Source: an uncultured Collinsella sp.
Lineage (GTDB): Bacteria > Actinomycetota > Coriobacteriia > Coriobacteriales > Coriobacteriaceae
NCBI GenBank assembly: GCA_900541715.1
Contig: UQLI01000023.1
Span: forward strand, 1 to 36,524
Reading direction: 5' to 3'
DNA: 36,524 bases
A program made the translations under genes and the position numbers. The notes under the pieces were generated by a model, which worked only from the letters and a program-made list of their open reading frames with translations, was not told the origin of the DNA and made no database searches. Positions 32,930 through 36,524 of this stretch are shown piece after piece. Position 1 is the first letter of the stretch, and every line of letters starts with the position of its first letter.

Positions 32930-32950
32930 GCCGCTTGTTACATAAGCGGC
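32930..32950 (-). other. Hairpin upstream of the exonuclease gene
   Basis: GCCGCTT-GTTACAT-AAGCGGC, a perfect 7-bp dyad 25 bases before the GTG start. It may be an operator or leader hairpin affecting translation. The remainder of 32951-33069 shows nothing I can support. Confidence 0.35.
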
Positions 32951-33069
32951 TACATTGCCGTAAGGTTAGGCGCTCGTGCGGACATGAAATCGGAGCGCAA
33001 TGCCACGCGCGCCAGGCACACGCCATGCAGACGGCCCCAAGAGAGTCGCCCGCTCTATTCAAATGCATG

Positions 33070-33115
33070 AAAAAGATTTAGGCCCGGTGACTTGAATCAG
33101 CGGTCATCCCGGGCC
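33070..33115 (-). terminator. Probable minus-strand terminator
   Basis: GGCCCGG (33081-33087) pairs with CCGGGCC (33109-33115), continued by TGAC/GTCA with a two-base bulge; on the minus strand TAAATC then TTTTT follow. It lies only two bases after the stop of a 29-codon frame (33118-33207) and must terminate some minus-strand transcript, perhaps that of the ATPase gene ending at 33363 or a small RNA. Confidence 0.6.
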
Positions 33116-33117
33116 CA

Positions 33118-33207
33118 TCAGAGCTCGTAGAGCTCTTGGTTGCTTTGGTCTCGCTCTTCACGGCGCTTATCGAACTTTCCGAGGCACTCAAGCAGCATCC
33201 GAAGCAT
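33118..33207 (-). CDS. Possible 29-residue small protein or gene remnant
   Basis: An ATG-initiated frame at 33207 encodes MLRMLLECLGKFDKRREER and then DQSNQELYEL, a plausible amphipathic, charged helix, ending two bases before a terminator-like hairpin. There is no good ribosome site at this ATG, and the frame is closed just upstream, so it may be the decayed 3' end of a longer gene or chance. The rest of the 457-base gap 32906-33362 contains no other coding sequence that I can support. Confidence 0.2.
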   Translation of the reverse strand: MLRMLLECLGKFDKRREERDQSNQELYEL

Positions 33208-33362
33208 AACAAGTCGCTGCCATTAAGGCACTGACCTCTTGACCAAGCAACGGCGCTGCCCAGCTATCACCCTTGGGCTGCCGTCAACTTTATTCTATCC
33301 GCGAGCATCTGGTTTACCAAATGGATTTTCGGTAAAGGAAGCACGGCACGCCCGCAAAACCA

Positions 33363-34658
33363 CTACGCCCCAAGTGCCGCCATGGGAATCACCGCCACGC
33401 CGTCGTCGCGTGTGTAGGCAATGCTCCCCTTTCCAACCACGACCGCCAAAAACGCCGGCGCGGCATTCTGGGCGGCAGGATTGGAGAGCACTTTCCTCTC
33501 CAGCGCCTTGAGATTTCTCGCTCCATCGTCTGCTTTCGCATCACTCAGCTTGACCTCGATGGCTCCCCAGCGCCCGTCGTGCTCAACGATCAGATCGACC
33601 TCAAGGCCCTTCTCATCTCGGAAATAATGGACACTGTTGTCGACACCGCCGTAGGTGGAAAGGAACACGCGCACGTCGCGCAGGACGAGATTCTCAAAGA
33701 GCATCCCCAGCGTTTGCATATCGCCAAGCAGCCGCTCAGGGGTAGCCCCCAGCAACGCCGCCGCAAGTGACGGGTCACAGAAGTAGCGCTTGGGGCGCAC
33801 GCGAACGCGGGCCTTCGAGCGCATGGGCGGCTCCCATCCGCACAGGTCCTCGGTCAGCTTGAGCCTGTTGAAGAGGTCCAAGTACGCAGCGATGGTCCTC
33901 TCGTCGGGGCCCGCCTCACCGTACGAGGCGTCCTTTACGAGCGTCTTGTACGTGACAGCCTGGCTCTCGTTCATGGCAAGAGCTCGCAAAAGGCCGTGTG
34001 CAAGCTCGGGCGACATGCCCTCGTCCAGCACGTTGACGTCGAGCACCGAGTGCACGTACTGGCTTGCCGTCTCTCGCGCAAGATCTTCCGAAAGCCCAAG
34101 ATTTGCAGGCCAACCGCCCCTGCAGCACCAGCGGGCGACGTCATCCACCGTGCTCTCGCGACGCTGAGGGGCAAAATCCTCGCCCTTAAAGAGGCTTGCC
34201 AGTGACACGAGCGGCTCGCCGTCGCCCGACTCACACAGGGCCATGGGGCGCATTGACAGACGGGCGATCCTACCCGTGCCGGAATGACGAACATGGCTGC
34301 GCTCCTCGCTTTTGAGCGCGGTCGAGCCCGTGAGCAAAAGTGTCCCCCGTTCGTTGCCGCTCGCGTCCACGAAACGCCGGGCGGCATCCCAAACCTCGGG
34401 CACCTCCTGCCATTCATCGACCAGGTGTGGCGCATCGCCGATGAGCGCCAGGCTTGGGTCGACCTCTGCCGCCGCACGCTGCGCAGGCTCATCGAGCCTG
34501 GAGACGCTCGCCGAGCGAGAGAGCGCCGTCCAGGTCTTGCCGCACCATTTGGGGCCGTTGATCTCCACACAGCCAAACGCCCGCATAAGGGTGTCGAGGC
34601 GCTCCTCTATGAGCCGGGGCCTATATCCCTTTTGGGTCAATCTCTTTGGTGCATCCAT
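33363..34658 (-). CDS. ATP-binding protein, AAA_14/DUF4143 type
   Basis: Orphan ATPase of the AAA_14-DUF4143 architecture, widespread in gut bacteria and without an established role. 431 residues: Walker A GPKWCGKT (35-42), Walker B-like HLVDEWQEVP (about 78-87), sensor LLLTGST (about 107-113), then a winged-helix-like middle (MNESQAVTYKTLVKDASYGEAGPDERTIAAYLDLF) and a C-terminal PD-(D/E)xK nuclease-like core, KGLEVDLIVE ... WGAIEVKLSDA. ATG 34658 has only a distant GAGAGGG as ribosome site. A 23-bp-period tandem repeat array begins 36 bases upstream of the start. The neighbouring ATPase upstream shares the same domain logic but belongs to another subfamily. Confidence 0.88.
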   Translation of the reverse strand: MDAPKRLTQKGYRPRLIEERLDTLMRAFGCVEINGPKWCGKTWTALSRSASVSRLDEPAQRAAAEVDPSLALIGDAPHLVDEWQEVPEVWDAARRFVDASGNERGTLLLTGSTALKSEERSHVRHSGTGRIARLSMRPMALCESGDGEPLVSLASLFKGEDFAPQRRESTVDDVARWCCRGGWPANLGLSEDLARETASQYVHSVLDVNVLDEGMSPELAHGLLRALAMNESQAVTYKTLVKDASYGEAGPDERTIAAYLDLFNRLKLTEDLCGWEPPMRSKARVRVRPKRYFCDPSLAAALLGATPERLLGDMQTLGMLFENLVLRDVRVFLSTYGGVDNSVHYFRDEKGLEVDLIVEHDGRWGAIEVKLSDAKADDGARNLKALERKVLSNPAAQNAAPAFLAVVVGKGSIAYTRDDGVAVIPMAALGA

Positions 34659-34694
34659 AGACGGCCGTCCCTCTCTATCACGCGATATGCGAAA

Positions 34695-34792
34695 TTACGC
34701 CATTCTCAATGCTGATTTTACGCTACTTTCAATGTAGTTTTTACGCCATGACAGATGTAGTTTTTACGCCATTTTCATTGAAGGTTTTACGC
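34695..34792. repeat. Tandem array, 23-bp period, TTACGC core
   Basis: TTACGC starts at 34695, 34718, 34741, 34764 and 34787, i.e. exactly every 23 bases. Four full units share TTACGC(C/T)A, then a variable middle, then (A/T)TG(T/A)(A/G)G-like sequence and a T-rich end; the fifth keeps only the core. It lies in the 185-base gap between the two ATPase genes, directly upstream of the DUF4143-type gene. The exact period (about two helical turns) suggests repeated protein-binding sites on one DNA face. Confidence 0.85.
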
Positions 34793-34843
34793 TTGGCATC
34801 CTTAGCGCGACCCATTCCGAGCATCACATCAGAGCGTGCTTGG

Positions 34844-36235
34844 TTATCTCCGCTCGCACATCTCGGCAAACGAAATCAGCTTGGCATCTCCCCTGCTCGC
34901 CGCAGCTTCCTGACATCCTTGCGTAAAGCCTCGCTTCGAGAAGATCGCATAGCTTTTGTGCTGCCGTCTAAAGAGCTCGCTGCGGTGCACGAGCTTTTGC
35001 AGCACGTCTTCGCCCACCGGTTCATTGCGCCATTTGCACTCCGCAAACAGCGCAGTGCCCTCGCCATCGTCAACAATCAAGTCGATTTCTTCCTGCGTAT
35101 GCGTGCGATTATCCGTCCCCCACCAGCGCCCGACGCTCGCCGGAACCACATCGAGCTGGCCCGCGCGCGCGAGTTCGTACACGTATTGTCTGCATATAAG
35201 CTCAAAGACCGTACCCATGTAATCCGATACGTGTGGCTCAATGCGCTTATACGCCATCTCGGCCATATCGTTTTGAATCAGCCCGATGTTCTGCGGAACA
35301 AACTTGTACCAGAACCTAAACATCTGATCGCTCAGCAGATACACGGCTCGCTTATTACTCGTCTCGTTTAGGGGCAGCTCGCGCTCGACAATCCCAAGCG
35401 ACGCCAGCTTATCCACATAGCTCTTTACGTTGCTCGCAGGGATTCCCGTAGAGCTCGCAATCTCCGAGATCTTCGAGCGCCCCTGAGCAATTGCTTGCAC
35501 GATCGCATCATATTGCTCGGGATTGCGGCACTCCTGCAATAGCAGGTTACTCGGCTCCTCAAAGAGATAGCCCGTAGGAGTAAGAAAAAGACGTTTGATG
35601 TTGTCCTTGAGCGGTGCGGCAGGATCGACTTTCTCGATATATGCAGGAATGCCACCCGTCATGCCATAGCAAACTGCAGCGTCTTCGCGACCCATGCTCT
35701 GCCACAGGCCGAGGGTCGTCATAAAATCGAGCGGCATGATCTTAAACTGGGCCGTACGCCTACCGTATAGCGGACTCTCGTAGCCCAACACCTGCTCTTC
35801 CATAAACGAAAGCGACGACCCGCACAGGATAAGCATAAGCTTGGTCTCTTTGTACAAGTGATCGATCTTGTCTTGCAGCAACGAGCTGATCTCGGGATTC
35901 GATTGGGCGAGATAAGGATACTCGTCGATCACGACAATCAAACGTTCCGTGCGAGCCATGGTAGCCAACGCATCGAACGCCTCGTCAAAACTACGAAACG
36001 ACACGCCAGCAACACCAACGGAGCCCGCAAGTATCGCCTGGCTAAAGCCATGCAGGTTTGCCTCTGCATTGGTACGACGAGCTTGAAAGTAAATAGCCTT
36101 CTTGCCTTGGATAAACTCTGTGATAAGACGCGTTTTGCCCACGCGACGGCGGCCGTAAATCACAGGCATCTCAAAGGAGCCCGTGCCATACAGTCGATTG
36201 AGCTCGGACATTTCCACTGTTCTTCCGATAAACAT
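34844..36235 (-). CDS. ATP-binding protein, ATPase_2/DUF234 type
   Basis: Second orphan ATPase, of the archaeal-type ATPase/DUF234 family. 463 residues: Walker A GRRRVGKTRL (about 28-37), Walker B LIVVIDEYPYL (about 98-108), sensor LMLILCGSS (about 132-140), a winged-helix region (AIAQGRSKISEIASSTGIPASNVKSYVDKLASLGIVERE) and a C-terminal PD-(D/E)xK-like core EEIDLIVDDGEGTALFAECKW. Cellular role unknown; a DNA- or RNA-processing or defence-linked role is only inference. ATG 36235 follows GGAAGGA. Codon use looks less GC-rich than the neighbours, suggesting separate ancestry. A perfect inverted repeat covers its promoter region. Confidence 0.88.
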   Translation of the reverse strand: MFIGRTVEMSELNRLYGTGSFEMPVIYGRRRVGKTRLITEFIQGKKAIYFQARRTNAEANLHGFSQAILAGSVGVAGVSFRSFDEAFDALATMARTERLIVVIDEYPYLAQSNPEISSLLQDKIDHLYKETKLMLILCGSSLSFMEEQVLGYESPLYGRRTAQFKIMPLDFMTTLGLWQSMGREDAAVCYGMTGGIPAYIEKVDPAAPLKDNIKRLFLTPTGYLFEEPSNLLLQECRNPEQYDAIVQAIAQGRSKISEIASSTGIPASNVKSYVDKLASLGIVERELPLNETSNKRAVYLLSDQMFRFWYKFVPQNIGLIQNDMAEMAYKRIEPHVSDYMGTVFELICRQYVYELARAGQLDVVPASVGRWWGTDNRTHTQEEIDLIVDDGEGTALFAECKWRNEPVGEDVLQKLVHRSELFRRQHKSYAIFSKRGFTQGCQEAAASRGDAKLISFAEMCERR

Positions 36236-36253
36236 AGGGCCATCCTTCCTTTG

Positions 36254-36303
36254 CGTTATAGCTAGCTATATTATACCTTCCTATAATATAGCTAGCTATA
36301 ACG
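36254..36303. promoter_or_regulatory. Perfect 22-bp inverted repeat at the DUF234-type ATPase promoter
   Basis: Arms 36254-36275 and 36282-36303 are perfect reverse complements around the six-base spacer CCTTCC. Each arm contains the 14-bp palindrome TATAGCTAGCTATA, so the site holds two identical dyads. A TATAAT hexamer is present in the spacer-proximal part on both strands. The left arm starts 18 bases before the start codon, so a protein bound here would block transcription: a likely operator, possibly autoregulatory. Confidence 0.75.
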
Positions 36304-36370
36304 TAATTCGACAAGCGGCGCACACGAAAGGGGCGGTACACCACCGCACGTGGACCGTTCCGGAAAATGC

Positions 36371-36469
36371 ATCCCGTTCTGGAGCCAAAAACTGGGCCGT
36401 AGTTTCCGCCAAACATGCCATCCGTTCATCCCATTCTGAGGCTTGAATCCGGAACACAGTTTCCGCTCC
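36371..36469. repeat. Two imperfect direct repeats of about 40 bases
   Basis: 36371-36410 and 36428-36469 align as ATCCC(G/A)TTCTG ... GG..C..AGTTTCCGC with scattered differences. The remainder of 36304-36370 and the flanking sequence hold no gene I can support. The copies may be decayed coding sequence or an intergenic repeat. Confidence 0.4.
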
Positions 36470-36476
36470 AAATCAG

Positions 36477-36506
36477 AACCACCCTTAAAAAGGGTGGTTT
36501 GCTCTT
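36477..36506. terminator. Hairpin resembling a terminator at the window edge
   Basis: AACCACCCTT (36477-36486) and AAGGGTGGTT (36490-36499) form a perfect 10-bp stem around AAA; on the plus strand TGCTCTTA follows, a weak T-rich tail. Which gene it serves cannot be told because the window ends at 36524. Confidence 0.5.
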
Positions 36507-36524
36507 AGGGTATAACCCACGGGC

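Noticed and set aside
34695..34792. CRISPR array
   Set aside because: Units are contiguous with a 23-bp period, no unique spacers, and no cas genes are nearby.
36171..36416. 81-codon minus-strand frame across the ATPase start and inverted repeat
   Set aside because: It overlaps the ATPase coding start and reads through the palindromic operator-like repeat; no ribosome site or recognisable domain.

Overview
The window looks like a chromosomal segment of a gut actinomycete of the class Coriobacteriia, most likely Collinsella or a close relative. This is inferred from high GC, the actinobacterial-style ribosomal proteins, the reversed gene set and my general familiarity with such proteins; no 16S rRNA gene is present to confirm it. 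Nearly all genes can be assigned; no tRNA, rRNA, CRISPR array or transposase was seen.

Layout. (1) 1-8.5 kb, housekeeping: tyrS and a U32 peptidase-family protein (minus), a class A penicillin-binding protein with a long low-complexity tail (plus), then argR, a family 2 glycosyltransferase and truA (minus). (2) 8.6-18.3 kb: one long minus-strand ribosomal/spc-alpha operon, transcribed rplE-rpsN-rpsH-rplF-rplR-rpsE-rpmD-rplO-secY-adk-map-infA-rpmJ-rpsM-rpsK-rpsD-rpoA-rplQ, ending in a clear intrinsic terminator. It begins at rplE with a candidate promoter; rplX, rplN and the S10 genes that usually precede it are not here. (3) 18.6-30.2 kb: a purine/selenium-molybdenum hydroxylase accessory cluster: NCS2 nucleobase permease, xdhC, yqeB, yqeC (opposite strand), hyuA-type hydantoinase, mocA, ygeW, ygeY, dpaL (ygeX) and a divergent YheO-type PAS/HTH regulator. 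Together they suggest uptake of a purine (xanthine or urate), maturation of a selenium-dependent molybdenum hydroxylase encoded elsewhere, hydrolytic opening and decarbamoylation of the ring, and breakdown of 2,3-diaminopropionate to pyruvate and ammonia. (4) 30.3-32.9 kb: two proteins I do not recognise and a DnaQ-like exonuclease. (5) 33.4-36.5 kb: two orphan ATPases with PD-(D/E)xK-like C-termini (AAA_14/DUF4143 and ATPase_2/DUF234 types).

The least explained material is non-coding. Upstream of the DUF4143-type ATPase lies a tandem array whose TTACGC core recurs five times at an exact 23-bp period (34695-34792). Upstream of the DUF234-type ATPase lies a perfect 22-bp inverted repeat built from two copies of TATAGCTAGCTATA (36254-36303). 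Two related long hairpins (18557-18621 and 22786-22852) share their ends and loop but differ in mid-stem by matched changes on both arms, and both sit just after a stop codon at the edges of the purine cluster. A roughly 118-base structured element separates dpaL from ygeY (27915-28032). These are the best candidates for undescribed biology here.
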